Below, piece by piece: positions 55,937 to 64,000 of a stretch of DNA of 64,000 nt. Origin of the DNA: Agrobacterium tumefaciens (lineage in GTDB: Bacteria > Pseudomonadota > Alphaproteobacteria > Rhizobiales > Rhizobiaceae); assembly GCF_005221385.1 (NCBI RefSeq), contig NZ_CP039904.1, positions 2,019,501 to 2,083,500 of the forward strand. The letters are read 5' to 3'. The translations under genes and the position numbers were made by a program. Each line of letters starts with the position of its first letter. Within the stretch, counting starts at the first letter, position 1. Under the pieces are notes generated by a model, which was given only the letters and a program-made list of their open reading frames with translations, made no database searches and had not been told where the DNA came from.

Positions 55937-56825
55937 GGGCGTGTCGCAAATTTTCTCGGTTAACCGCGTGTTGACGATCACAGGAGAAATTCTCGCTCCC
56001 TGTGTTGTGGAGCGTGCAAATGATTCTGAACGCCATTGCCGAGAAGCTGAAGCGCCAGTCGAAGGATGATTTCAAAGGGCGGCACTTCGAGGCATGGCTG
56101 ATCATTCAGGCGGTGACCTGGTATCTGCGCTATCCGCTCAGCTACCGCGACCTTGAGGAGATGTTTCGGGAGCGCGGTTTCGAAGTGGACCACAGCACGA
56201 TCAACCGTTGGGTCCTTGCCTATGCGCCTGTCATCGAGAAGCGGCTGCGGCAGTTTCGGCGCCCGCATTGTGGTTCGGTCCGTATCGACGAGACCTACGT
56301 CAAAATTCGTGGCAGGTGGCGCTATCTATACCGCGCCGTCGACAAGCACTAAACCCCATCGACTTCCTGCTCGCCGCAAAGCGCGACCTTAATGCCGCAA
56401 AGCGCTTCTTCCGCAAGATGCTCAAGGACGAGCCGCTTCTCTCGCCGGAAAAGATCGGCACCGACGGCGCCAATACTTTCCCTTCAACGATCAAGGCGGC
56501 CATCGACGATGGGCTGTTGCATCCGAAACCGGTCCACTATGTAACCAAGCATCTCCAGCAAGGCATCGAGAGCGACCATTTCCGCGTGAAGAAGAACATG
56601 CCGAAGATCGGCGGCTTCCGATCTTTCAGTACGGCGCGTCGAACGATTGCGGGTTTCGAAGCGATGCTCTGGCTGAAGAAGGGTTTTGGCTTTTCCGGCG
56701 ACTGGACCGTCAACGATCAGAACGACCTGCTTGCGCGCCTCTTCGGACTTCAAAAAGTTAACAAAGCGTGAAGAGCAGCCGTTCACAGGAAAGTTACATC
56801 CTACCGAATGGTTTGCGACAAGTCC
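55937..56825 (+). mobile_element. IS6-family insertion sequence, inactivated
   Basis: The ends GGGCGTGTCGCAAA (55937-55950) and TTTGCGACAAGTCC (56812-56825) are inverted repeats of the IS6/IS26 type. No matching 8-bp target repeat was found in the flanks. The one transposase gene inside has a frameshift, so the copy cannot move by itself. Confidence 0.75.
56020..56771 (+). pseudogene. IS6-family transposase, frameshifted
   Basis: The first part reads FKGRHFEAWLIIQAVTWYLR, YPLSYRDLEEMFRERGFEVD and WRYLYRAVDKH, then meets a TAA at 56350. The next frame continues directly with NPIDFLLAAKRDLNAAKRFF, HYVTKHLQQGIESDHFRVKK and GFEAMLWLKKGFGFSGDWTV to the normal end FGLQKVNKA. A single-base deletion at the DKH-GNPIDF junction (about 56349) explains the break. 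Catalytic D (RIDETYVKIRG), D (GTDGANTFP) and E (QGIESDHFRVK) are otherwise kept. Confidence 0.88.
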
Positions 56826-57117
56826 GGATTGATCCCAAAATCCAATCTGTTTTGCAGTTCAAATTGCGGAATCATGTAGAGATGAGCAGTTAGTTTGTAC
56901 CGGGTAACCATTCTGGCATACCTACTCGTTCCTTGGTCCCAGGTCGATCGAACTGCCAGAATGGCGACCGCAACCATGTCACGAACCGCTTTGACGGCAG
57001 GGTGTAGCGCACGTCCTGTCTAACCAGACATCTTTGGATGTGCTCTATCTTTTTGTGTTTCATTGCAGCCGGTAATATTCCCTTCCGCAACGCCCAACAC
57101 CATTCAACCGTGGTATT
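56826..57117. other. Gap after the IS6 element, no supported gene
   Basis: About 290 bases. A minus-strand frame at 56890-57090 (66 codons) contains RSPFWQFDRPGTKERVG, but there is no good start or family match. It may be a piece of an interrupted gene. No RNA or repeat was recognised. Confidence 0.35.
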
Positions 57118-57264
57118 TTAGCGGCGGCCTTCGACGGCGGAACGGATATGCGAGCGGCTGACGCCGATGTCGGAAAGGCTTCTGTCATCAAGCGCGCTCA
57201 GTTCGGCCATGGCGCGGCGGTTGCGAAAGTAGTTACGAACGGTGTCTTGAAGTTTCATTTTCAT
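57118..57264 (-). CDS. Small DUF1127 protein
   Basis: 48 residues from the ATG at 57264, preceded by AAGGAA; the frame upstream is not coding. The composition is strongly basic, with the DUF1127 core RNYFRNRRAMAELSALDDRSLSDIGVSRSHI. Such short proteins are abundant in Rhizobiales; several have been linked to small-RNA turnover and phosphate/carbon metabolism, but this copy's role is unknown. Confidence 0.85.
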   Translation of the reverse strand: MKMKLQDTVRNYFRNRRAMAELSALDDRSLSDIGVSRSHIRSAVEGRR

Positions 57265-57471
57265 AAGTTCCTTCGATGGTGTTGCATAAAATATGCCCAT
57301 ACGGATGCGAAAAATACAGGCATTTGCCTGCATGGAAGACATGCAAAAATCGACACACGGCGTCTGGATAGGGGGGAAACAACTGCCGGCATAAGGAAAC
57401 GCTATAGCGGCAGAAAGGACTTGTGTTGGCAAAATATCCGGCGATGAACCTACTCTGCCTGGAGGATTAGC

Positions 57472-57537
57472 ATGACGTTAATCGACAAGAACCGCAAAAG
57501 CGGCAAAAGCTCGCCCGGCCAAAGCCGGAACAGATAA
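57472..57537 (+). CDS. Possible 21-codon leader peptide before the liv operon
   Basis: A short open frame starting MTLIDKNRKSGKSS is preceded by a strong GGAGG seven bases upstream and ends 20 bases before the binding-protein gene. It is very basic. It may be a real small protein or a leader. There is no run of branched-chain codons to suggest attenuation. Confidence 0.35.
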   Translation: MTLIDKNRKSGKSSPGQSRNR

Positions 57538-57557
57538 ATCCGAAAAGGAGTGGGAAC

Positions 57558-58748
57558 ATGAAAAACGGCATTACTCGCAGACTTCTACTGGTTTCCGCAG
57601 CGGTCGCTCCGATCCTGAGCCTGTCGCCGGCGCTCTCCGCCTCCGTTTATGCGGCAGAGACGATAAGGCTTGGCCTCGTCGCGCCGATGAGCGGCCCGAA
57701 TGCGCGCTACGGCGCTTTCTCCATGCATGGCGCGGAACTCGCGGTGAAGGACATCAATGCCACCGGCGGCATCAACGGCCAGCAGATCGAACTCTTCAAC
57801 GCCGACAGCCAGGGCACGCCGGTCGAGGGTGTTTCCGCAACCCGTCGCCTGATCGATCAGGACGAAGTGGATTTCGTCATCGGCGATGTCTCGAGCTCGG
57901 TCACGCTCGCCATGCAGCCTGTCGCTGAAGATGCGGAGGTTCTGCTTCTGAACGCCGCTTCTTCCAACCCGAAAATTACCTATCAGGCGGGTGTCGGCGG
58001 TTTCAAATGGACGTTCCGCAACTATCCGACTGATGAGAACCGCGCGCTCGTGGTGGCGAAATATGCAGCCGAACAGCGTGGTTTCACCAAGTTCGCGGTA
58101 CTGTCGGTCGATAGCGATTACGGCCGTTCCGCCATCATTTTCACCAAAAAATACCTGCCTGATTTCAAGGGCGAGATCCTCAGCGAAGACTACTACAAGG
58201 AAGGCGAGGTCGACTTCCGCAGCGTGCTGGCGAAGATCCGCGACAACGGCGCGCAGGCGATCATCATGTATGGTCTCGCCGACACGACGCCCATTGTCGC
58301 CCGCCAGATGCTGGAACTCGGACTTGCCGGCAAGGTCGTGCTGATCGGCAACGGTGAATTCAACACCGAAAAGACGATCAAATCCGCGCCGAAGGCCATG
58401 GAAGGCGCAGTTGAAGCCGCCGCCTGGCTGCCGCAGTTCGATAGTCCGGAGAGCAAGGCCTTTGTCGAGAAGTTCACCGCCACCTACAAGGAAGCACCGA
58501 ACAATCACGCCTATGTGCATTGGGATACCGTGAACCTGCTCGCCCAGGCGATCAAGGAAGCCGGAAGCGCCGACCGCAATGCGGTGCGCGAGGCTCTCTC
58601 CAAGATCAAGTACAAGAGCCCGGTCGGCGAGGTCACCTTCGACGATCACAACCAGGCGCGCCTTCCGATGATCCTTCTCCAGATCGAGAACGGCAAGCCA
58701 AGTATCAAGGGCGCCTATACGGCGGAAATCCAGTACCCTGCGAAATAA
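57558..58748 (+). CDS. Branched-chain amino-acid-type ABC transporter, periplasmic binding protein
   Basis: 396 residues. A signal peptide ends at about residue 32 (SASVYAA). The mature part is a Peripla_BP_6 protein (IRLGLVAPMSGPNARYGAFS, NADSQGTPVEGVSATRRLID, SVDSDYGRSAIIFTKKYLPD). It captures an amino acid or related compound in the periplasm for the LivHMGF complex encoded downstream; the substrate is not shown. AAGGAG precedes the ATG. Confidence 0.9.
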   Translation: MKNGITRRLLLVSAAVAPILSLSPALSASVYAAETIRLGLVAPMSGPNARYGAFSMHGAELAVKDINATGGINGQQIELFNADSQGTPVEGVSATRRLIDQDEVDFVIGDVSSSVTLAMQPVAEDAEVLLLNAASSNPKITYQAGVGGFKWTFRNYPTDENRALVVAKYAAEQRGFTKFAVLSVDSDYGRSAIIFTKKYLPDFKGEILSEDYYKEGEVDFRSVLAKIRDNGAQAIIMYGLADTTPIVARQMLELGLAGKVVLIGNGEFNTEKTIKSAPKAMEGAVEAAAWLPQFDSPESKAFVEKFTATYKEAPNNHAYVHWDTVNLLAQAIKEAGSADRNAVREALSKIKYKSPVGEVTFDDHNQARLPMILLQIENGKPSIKGAYTAEIQYPAK

Positions 58749-58769
58749 CGGACCGGAAGGGGTACAGCC

Positions 58770-59642
58770 ATGTTCTCGACAATTCTCGAGCAAGTCGTAA
58801 ACGGCATCGTCACCGGTTCCGTCTATGCCATCGTCGCCGTCGGCATGACCATGATTTTCGGGGTGCTGAGAGCCATCAACTTCGCTCATGGCGAATATTA
58901 CATGCTCGGAACCTTCGGGGCGTGGTTCGCCATCGATTATCTCGGCCTTTCCTATGAGGCTTCGATCATCGTCGGCGTTCTCTCCACTGTGGTGGTGGCC
59001 TATGTGGTCGGCCAGCTGGTGATGCGCAGAATGGTGGGGGCGCCGGCGGAGTCCGGCGTTCTCGCCACCCTCGGCATCGCGCTGATCCTGCAGAACACGA
59101 TCATTTTCGTCTTCGGCGGCGGCTACAAGTTTTTCGCCGGCGGTTATATCGAGCCGATTTCCATCCTCGGCTTCACGCTGGCGCAGCAGCGCGTGCTCAT
59201 TCTGGTCGTGTGTCTGATCGTCTTCGTCGGTCTGGAACTGATGGTCACCTATAGCCGTCTCGGCATGGCGATGCGGGCGGTCTCGCAGAATGTCGAATGC
59301 TGCGGCGTGGTCGGCATCGATGTCTCGCAGGTCGTGTTGCGCACCTTCATCCTGGGCGCCGCGCTCGCCGCGCTTTCGGGCGTGCTGACAGCTCCGGTCA
59401 ATGTCAGCGTCTATGGCGGTATGGGGGAGCTCATCACCTTCAAGACCCTGCCGATCATCATCATGGGCGGTCTTGGAAACGTGCGCGGCACCTTCTTTGC
59501 GGCCATGATCCTCGGCATCGCCGAAAGCCTCGTCGCCACCTATGTCGGGCTGCAATTCCGCGACACGGTGGGATTCGCAACGCTGATCCTGATGCTGATG
59601 TGGCGTCCGCACGGCCTGTTTTCGACGCAGGCGCGCTTTTAA
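58770..59642 (+). CDS. livH: LivH-type ABC transporter permease
   Basis: 290 residues, about eight membrane helices. GMTMIFGVLRAINFAHGEYYMLG at the N-terminus and RLGMAMRAVSQNVECCGVVGIDV in the cytoplasmic loop are standard LivH motifs. It starts 21 bases after the binding-protein gene and forms the channel with LivM. A RIME repeat directly follows its stop. Confidence 0.9.
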   Translation: MFSTILEQVVNGIVTGSVYAIVAVGMTMIFGVLRAINFAHGEYYMLGTFGAWFAIDYLGLSYEASIIVGVLSTVVVAYVVGQLVMRRMVGAPAESGVLATLGIALILQNTIIFVFGGGYKFFAGGYIEPISILGFTLAQQRVLILVVCLIVFVGLELMVTYSRLGMAMRAVSQNVECCGVVGIDVSQVVLRTFILGAALAALSGVLTAPVNVSVYGGMGELITFKTLPIIIMGGLGNVRGTFFAAMILGIAESLVATYVGLQFRDTVGFATLILMLMWRPHGLFSTQARF

Positions 59643-59748
59643 AGCATGTCTCCCAAAAGTGTGCAGCGGTTTTGGGACAAAGACATGCGTAAAAACAAAA
59701 AAATTAAAGCGCGTCGCATGAGTTCAATTAAACGCGACGCGCTTTAAA
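59642..59748. repeat. RIME-type rhizobial intergenic repeat
   Basis: Two nested inverted repeats: GCATGTC (59644-59650) with GACATGC (59682-59688), the interior also pairing CCCAAAA with TTTTGGG; and TTAAAGCGCGTCGC (59704-59717) with GCGACGCGCTTTAA (59734-59747). The layout and wording match the RIME elements I recall from Rhizobium/Agrobacterium. It lies between livH and livM and would fold in the mRNA, perhaps altering expression of the downstream genes. Confidence 0.8.
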
Positions 59749-59788
59749 AGCCGCGCCCGCCGAATTTACTCGAATTTGAGGACTAGAC

Positions 59789-60775
59789 ATGTCTCTCACA
59801 GACACCGTTCCCCAGGCACGCCGCCGCGATCTGCGTATTCCGCTCGCCGCCGTCCTGATCGTCGTAGCACTTGCCGCTCCCTTTATCGGCACGCGTTACG
59901 TTACCCACTCGCTGATCATCGCGCTCATCTTCATGCTGCCGGCGCATGGCCTCAATCTGCTCGTCGGTTACACTGGTTTGCTGTCGCTGGCGCAGGCGGC
60001 ATTCTTCGGCATTGGCGCCTATACAGCCGGCCTGCTGGCGGTTCACTACGAAACGCCGTTTTACGTGAACCTCATTGCCGCCGGCCTTGTCTCGGGCGCA
60101 CTTGCCCTGCCGCTCGGCATTCCGGCTTTGCGGCTTCGCTCGACGTCCTTCGTCATGTGTACGCTAGGTTTCGTCATCATCGGCCAGGCAATCGCCAAGA
60201 ACTGGATTTCGCTGACCCGTGGTGATATGGGCCTCTCCGGCATACCAAAGCCCTATTTTGAGCTTGGCCCGCTCTCCTTCACGGTCAGCGGAACCACCAG
60301 CTTCTATTATCTCGCTCTGGCCATCTGCGTGCTGGGAACGCTTGCCGCATGGGCAATCGTCCGCTCGCCGGCGGGCCGCAACATGGTCGCCATTCGCGAA
60401 AACGAAACGCTGGCGGAATCCCTCGGTGTTCCTACCTGGCGCTACAAGCTGATCGTTTTCATGCTGAGCGCCGTTTTTGCCGGGGTGGGGGGTAGTCTCT
60501 ATGCCCATTACCTCACTGTGGTCAGCCCGCTGACCTTCCAGATGTATTATTCCACGACGATGCTGATTATCGTTCTTGGCGGCGGCGCGGGCATGATCTC
60601 GGGAACCGTTTTTGGCAGCCTGCTTTTCGTCGGTCTGACGGAGGCGCTGCGCGTCGCTCCTGAAGTGCGGATGATCGCCTATGGTTTCTGCCTTCTCGTT
60701 CTCGTCTTCTGGTTCAAAAAGGGCTTTGCTCCCCTGATCAATCGCTTCTGGAACGCGATCGGAGGCTCGAAATGA
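59789..60775 (+). CDS. livM: LivM-type ABC transporter permease
   Basis: 328 residues, about nine membrane helices. LVGYTGLLSLAQAAFFGIGAYTAG and ENETLAESLGVPTWRYKLIVFMLSA are typical LivM stretches. It pairs with LivH. Its stop overlaps the livG ATG by four bases. Confidence 0.9.
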   Translation: MSLTDTVPQARRRDLRIPLAAVLIVVALAAPFIGTRYVTHSLIIALIFMLPAHGLNLLVGYTGLLSLAQAAFFGIGAYTAGLLAVHYETPFYVNLIAAGLVSGALALPLGIPALRLRSTSFVMCTLGFVIIGQAIAKNWISLTRGDMGLSGIPKPYFELGPLSFTVSGTTSFYYLALAICVLGTLAAWAIVRSPAGRNMVAIRENETLAESLGVPTWRYKLIVFMLSAVFAGVGGSLYAHYLTVVSPLTFQMYYSTTMLIIVLGGGAGMISGTVFGSLLFVGLTEALRVAPEVRMIAYGFCLLVLVFWFKKGFAPLINRFWNAIGGSK

Positions 60776-61545
60776 CGGCTCATCTTCCCATCCTTGAGAT
60801 AAAGAACCTCAGCAAGTCCTATGGTGCGGTGAAGGCGGTCAACGATGTCAGCATGCACATCAATCGCGGCGAGATCGCCGGACTGATCGGGCCTAACGGC
60901 TCCGGAAAGTCCACCTTTTTCGATTGCAGCACCGGGCTTGCCCGGCCGGACACCGGCAAGGTGATACTGGACGGGCAGGATATCACCGGCTGGTCGCTCA
61001 ACCGCATCGCCCGCGAAGGCCGCATGTTGCGCTCGTTCCAGAAGACAGTGACCTTCAAGGCGCTCGATGTGGAGGAGAACCTCATCATCGCCGGCCAGAT
61101 GTTCACCTTTCCCTCGCTCCTGTCGACATTCGGCCTCGGTGGCATGTCGCGCCGCCGCGTGGCCGGGTTGAGAGAGCGGGCGCGCGAGCTGATCAAGATG
61201 GCGGGCCTCTGGGACGTTCGTCATCAACCCGCCGGCAATCTGTCCGGCGGCCAGCAGAAACTCATCCAGTTCGCCTCCATGCTGATGCCGGAACCGAAGC
61301 TCATCCTGCTCGACGAGCCGATGGCGGGCATCAACCCGAAGATCATCGAGCGCGTGGTGGAGACGATCCAATATGCGAATAAATCGCTCGGCGTGAGTTT
61401 CCTCGTCATCGAACATAATATCGATGTCGTCACCAGCATCTGCGAGCGCGTCGTCGTGCTCGATCAGGGAACGAAACTGGTCGAGGGACTGCCGCATGAC
61501 ATCATCAAGGACCAGCGTGTGAGGGAGGCCTATCTTGGCGGCTGA
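60772..61545 (+). CDS. livG: LivG-type ABC transporter ATPase
   Basis: 257 residues. Walker A (GPNGSGKST), signature (LSGGQQK), Walker B (LILLDEPMAGINP) and the C-terminal IEHNIDVV H-loop are intact. The extra loop between Walker A and the signature (TVTFKALDVEENLIIAGQMF) is typical of LivG. It overlaps livM by four bases and livF by eleven. Confidence 0.9.
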   Translation: MTAHLPILEIKNLSKSYGAVKAVNDVSMHINRGEIAGLIGPNGSGKSTFFDCSTGLARPDTGKVILDGQDITGWSLNRIAREGRMLRSFQKTVTFKALDVEENLIIAGQMFTFPSLLSTFGLGGMSRRRVAGLRERARELIKMAGLWDVRHQPAGNLSGGQQKLIQFASMLMPEPKLILLDEPMAGINPKIIERVVETIQYANKSLGVSFLVIEHNIDVVTSICERVVVLDQGTKLVEGLPHDIIKDQRVREAYLGG

Positions 61546-62278
61546 CAGCAATCTTTCCATCAAGGGCCTGCGCGCGGGTTACGGCAATCTCGATATCCTG
61601 AACGGCGTCGATCTGGATGTGCCGGCCGGCCAATTCGTGGCCCTCATGGGGCCGAACGGGGCGGGCAAATCGACCCTGCTCAAGACGCTCTATGGCATGA
61701 CGACCATCAAGGAAGGCGGCATCGACTGGCGCGGCAGGAACATCGCCGGATTGTCGTCGCGCGCCATTCTGGGCGAGGGCATATCCTTCGTGCCGCAGGG
61801 CCGTTGCAATTTCCCGGTCATGACCGTCGATGAAAACCTGCAAATGGCTGCCTATACCATCCGGGATGCGAAAGTGAAGGCGGACCGGGATTATGTCTAT
61901 GACCTTTTCCCGATCCTGAAGACACGGCGTTCGACGCTCGCGGGCAATATGTCGGGCGGCGAGCAACAATTGCTCGAAGTGGCGATGGCGGTTTTGCAGC
62001 GGCCGAAGGTACTGCTGGTGGATGAGCCCTCGGTCGGCCTGTCGCCGGCCGCAATCGGTATCGTGTTCGATGAACTCCTGCGGCTGCATGCGAATGGCAT
62101 GACCATCCTGCTGGTCGAGCAGAATACCAAAAAGGCCATGGAGGTGGCTGAGCGCGCCGTCATTCTGCGTCTCGGCAAAGTGATCTGGGACGGCACGCCG
62201 GCGGAGATCACCCATGACGAACTTGGCGAATTGTTCCTGACCGGAAAGATGCGCGGCGAACTCGAAGCCGCGCACTGA
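61535..62278 (+). CDS. livF: LivF-type ABC transporter ATPase
   Basis: 247 residues from a TTG at 61535 with GGGAGG upstream, inside the end of livG. Walker A (GPNGAGKST), signature (MSGGEQQ) and Walker B (VLLVDEPSVGLSP) are present, with LVEQNTKKAM as the H-loop region. It completes the LivHMGF importer. The TTG start keeps translation coupled to livG. Confidence 0.9.
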   Translation: MAADSNLSIKGLRAGYGNLDILNGVDLDVPAGQFVALMGPNGAGKSTLLKTLYGMTTIKEGGIDWRGRNIAGLSSRAILGEGISFVPQGRCNFPVMTVDENLQMAAYTIRDAKVKADRDYVYDLFPILKTRRSTLAGNMSGGEQQLLEVAMAVLQRPKVLLVDEPSVGLSPAAIGIVFDELLRLHANGMTILLVEQNTKKAMEVAERAVILRLGKVIWDGTPAEITHDELGELFLTGKMRGELEAAH

Positions 62279-62314
62279 CAGGTCCAAAGCTTTAGATTGA
62301 GACGAGGAAAGACC

Positions 62315-63523
62315 ATGAGCACTTTCGTGCCAGCATCGCGCGTGTCGAAAATTAGGGTTTCGCCAAGCACGGCGGCGGCGGCCCGCGCCCGCGAATTGAA
62401 GGCCGCCGGCCGCGATATCGCCGACCTGACGGTGGGCGAGCCGGATTTCGATACGCCGGAAACCGTCAAGGCCGCGGCGCATGCCGCCATCGACCGGGGA
62501 GAGACCAAATATACCGCCGTCAACGGCACGCCAGCGCTGCGCAAGGCGATCATCGGCGATTTCCAGAAGCGTCTCGGCATCACCTATGGCGATAGCGAAA
62601 TCTGCGTCGGCGGCGGCGCCAAGCAGATCCTGTTTCTGGCGCTGATGGCAAGCGTGGAGAATGGTGTGGAAGTGATTATTCCGGCTCCCTACTGGGTGTC
62701 TTATCCAGATATGGTCATCGCCAATGACGGCACGCCCGTCATCGTCGCATGCCCGGAGGAAACAGGGTTCAAACTGACCGCCGAAGCGCTGGAAGCGGCG
62801 ATCACCCCGAAGACGCTGTGGCTGATCCTCAACGCTCCCTCGAACCCGACGGGTGCTGCCTATAGCGAAGCGGAACTGAAGGCGCTGGGCGACGTATTGC
62901 TGCGCCATCCGCATGTCATGGTCCTTTCCGACGATATTTACGATCAGGTCTGGTTCAGGGATGAGCCGATGAAAACCCTCGTTGCCGTCGTTCCTGAACT
63001 GAAGGACCGGGTGCTTCTGACCAACGGCGTTTCAAAATCCTATGCCATGACGGGATGGCGGATCGGTTACGGGGCAGGGCCGGCAGCACTCATCGCCGCC
63101 ATCAACAAGTTGCAGTCGCAGATGTCATCCTGCCCGTCCTCGGTCAGCCAGGCCGCCGCAGCCCACGCGCTTTCCGGCGACCAGACATTCGTGACGGAAA
63201 GTGTCGCGGTCTATAAGCGGCGGCGCGACTACGCCTGCGCGCGCCTGAATGCGATCCCCGGCCTCTCCTGCATGGTTCCGGATGGGGCCTTCTACCTCTA
63301 TCCGAGTTGCGCCGGGGTGATCGGCAGGACGACGGCGGATGGCAAGGTGATCGAAAACGATCTCGATTTCGTCCTCTATCTCCTCGACAGCGTCGGCGTG
63401 GCGGCCCTTCAAGGCGCGGCATACGGGCTTTCGCCCTATTTCCGCATTTCCTTCGCCACCTCCATGGAAGTTCTGGAGGATGCATGCAATCGCATTGAGA
63501 GCGCTGTGGCTGCGCTAAGGTAG
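62315..63523 (+). CDS. Class I aminotransferase (aspartate/aromatic type)
   Basis: 402 residues from the ATG at 62315, after GAGGAAAG. Fold-type I PLP enzyme: LNAPSNPTGAAYSEAEL, DDIYDQVWF and the PLP-lysine motif NGVSKSYAMTGWRIGYGAG are all present. The closest group is the aspartate/aromatic aminotransferase (Ib) subfamily. It follows livF by 36 bases and may be co-transcribed, handling the amino acid brought in by the transporter; that link is inference. Confidence 0.85.
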   Translation: MSTFVPASRVSKIRVSPSTAAAARARELKAAGRDIADLTVGEPDFDTPETVKAAAHAAIDRGETKYTAVNGTPALRKAIIGDFQKRLGITYGDSEICVGGGAKQILFLALMASVENGVEVIIPAPYWVSYPDMVIANDGTPVIVACPEETGFKLTAEALEAAITPKTLWLILNAPSNPTGAAYSEAELKALGDVLLRHPHVMVLSDDIYDQVWFRDEPMKTLVAVVPELKDRVLLTNGVSKSYAMTGWRIGYGAGPAALIAAINKLQSQMSSCPSSVSQAAAAHALSGDQTFVTESVAVYKRRRDYACARLNAIPGLSCMVPDGAFYLYPSCAGVIGRTTADGKVIENDLDFVLYLLDSVGVAALQGAAYGLSPYFRISFATSMEVLEDACNRIESAVAALR

Positions 63524-63584
63524 GGCAAATCTGACCCCTAAACAGGCTCGCCTTTACAAGGGTTCTTGACGCTTTTCACTTCCC

Positions 63585-63695
63585 GTCATTCCGGCCTTGA
63601 GCCGGAATCCAGCCAGCCCAAGTCCTTGGGCTGAAAAGACTTGTCCCGCCGCTCAGACGCGCGTCGACTGGATTCCGGCTCAGGGCCGGAATGAC
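63585..63695. repeat. Large imperfect inverted repeat (28-bp arms)
   Basis: The arms 63585-63612 and 63668-63695 are inverse copies with one mismatch in 28. They begin GTCATTCCGG and end CCGGAATGAC. A smaller palindrome (GCCCAAG-TC-CTTGGGC) lies inside. The whole would fold into a long hairpin. It resembles short non-coding repeat families common in alphaproteobacterial intergenic regions. It sits between the aminotransferase and a LysR gene and may also end the transcript. Confidence 0.75.
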
Positions 63696-63839
63696 GGAGG
63701 TGGAGATGTACGCACACAGCTGTGTCGTGCACATATACCAAAAAACACCTATCCCATTGAAATTACGCGCCGTCCTCGCAGAAACCCATTCCTGTTTCCG
63801 CATCGATGCGCTAGGATTTCCCCCAAAAAGTGGGGACCG

Positions 63840-64000
63840 ATGAGCGTCGATTTCAAAAAACTCAAGAGCTTCGTCAAGATTGTCGATACCGGCAGTGTGT
63901 CGCGTGCCGCCGGCATTCTTCGTGTGGCGCAGCCGGCGCTGTCACAGCAGATCGCGTCGCTGGAACAGCATTTCAAACACCAGCTTCTTTTACGAAGCAA
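63840..64000 (+). CDS. LysR-family regulator, 5' end only (partial)
   Basis: The frame from the ATG at 63840 (GTGGGGA upstream) reads MSVDFKKLKSFVKIVDTGSV and then AAGILRVAQPALSQQIASLE, the winged-helix DNA-binding domain of a LysR regulator (Nac/Cbl-like wording). It continues past the window edge without a stop. The target cannot be told; it is separated from the aminotransferase by the large inverted repeat. Confidence 0.8.
   Translation, partial: MSVDFKKLKSFVKIVDTGSVSRAAGILRVAQPALSQQIASLEQHFKHQLLLRS

Noticed and set aside
57585..59612. 675-codon minus-strand frame across the binding protein and livH genes
   Set aside because: Spans two good plus-strand genes; composition is His/Asp-rich and has no family features.
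61505..62914. 469-codon minus-strand frame across livF and the aminotransferase
   Set aside because: Antisense to two well-supported genes; no start signal or domain.
1..64000. CRISPR arrays, tRNA or rRNA genes
   Set aside because: No regularly spaced direct repeats, cloverleaf sequences or rRNA-like stretches were seen when reading the window.

Overview
The window looks like a chromosomal segment of an Agrobacterium/Rhizobium-type alphaproteobacterium. The evidence is a chromosomal catB closely matching my memory of the Agrobacterium tumefaciens protein, a RIME-type rhizobial intergenic repeat in the liv operon, a rhizobial ehu/eut ectoine locus, a bradyrhizobial-type coxMNOP oxidase locus and high-GC codon usage. 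The species is inferred, not proven. No rRNA, tRNA or CRISPR array was seen. Region 1 (1-14.4 kb) is a near-complete ectoine uptake and catabolism locus on the minus strand: doeC-doeD-enuR-eutB-eutC-eutD-eutE-ehuB-ehuC-ehuD-ehuA, with a divergent Lrp/AsnC regulator at the far end and an SDR/LysR pair at the near end. Ectoine would enter through EhuBCDA, be opened by EutD to N-acetyl-diaminobutyrate, deacetylated by EutE, transaminated by DoeD and oxidised by DoeC to aspartate. EnuR (MocR-type) is the expected inducer-responsive repressor. EutA, a usual partner in 5-hydroxyectoine use, is not here. Region 2 (14.5-18.9 kb) holds an MFS exporter with a 31-bp palindrome in its promoter region, a membrane GAF-GGDEF diguanylate cyclase and a ferritin-like protein. 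Region 3 (19-28.8 kb) is a complete nosRZDFYLX nitrous-oxide reductase operon with an FNR-like box upstream; from nosZ to nosX every gene junction is a 4-base stop/start overlap. A small DUF2946-like exported protein follows on the other strand. Region 4 (29-47 kb) is accessory: catB, a broken glutathione S-transferase gene, a Rossmann-like enzyme, a relic of an IS3 orfA, then a type VI secretion effector island. The island is VgrG, DUF2169 adaptor, DUF4150 PAAR-like protein, a small unknown protein and a 1458-residue Rhs protein. The Rhs C-terminal 123 residues look like a GIY-YIG nuclease, and a leucine-rich-repeat-like candidate immunity gene follows. Downstream lies a run of small orphan genes (membrane protein, exported ankyrin protein, broken GNAT, DUF1963 protein, unknown) that resembles an immunity/toxin-associated array. 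Region 5 (47-57.3 kb) is insertion-sequence rich: an IS1182-type element, then DUF2189, a cytochrome c and a coxMNOP-like oxidase cluster. The subunit II gene of that cluster is split by a 1284-bp IS3-family element with a 3-bp target duplication; a frameshifted IS6-family element lies just beyond. Region 6 (57.5-64 kb) is a branched-chain-type amino-acid ABC transporter operon (binding protein, LivH, LivM, LivG, LivF) with a class I aminotransferase, a large imperfect inverted repeat and a LysR gene that runs off the end.
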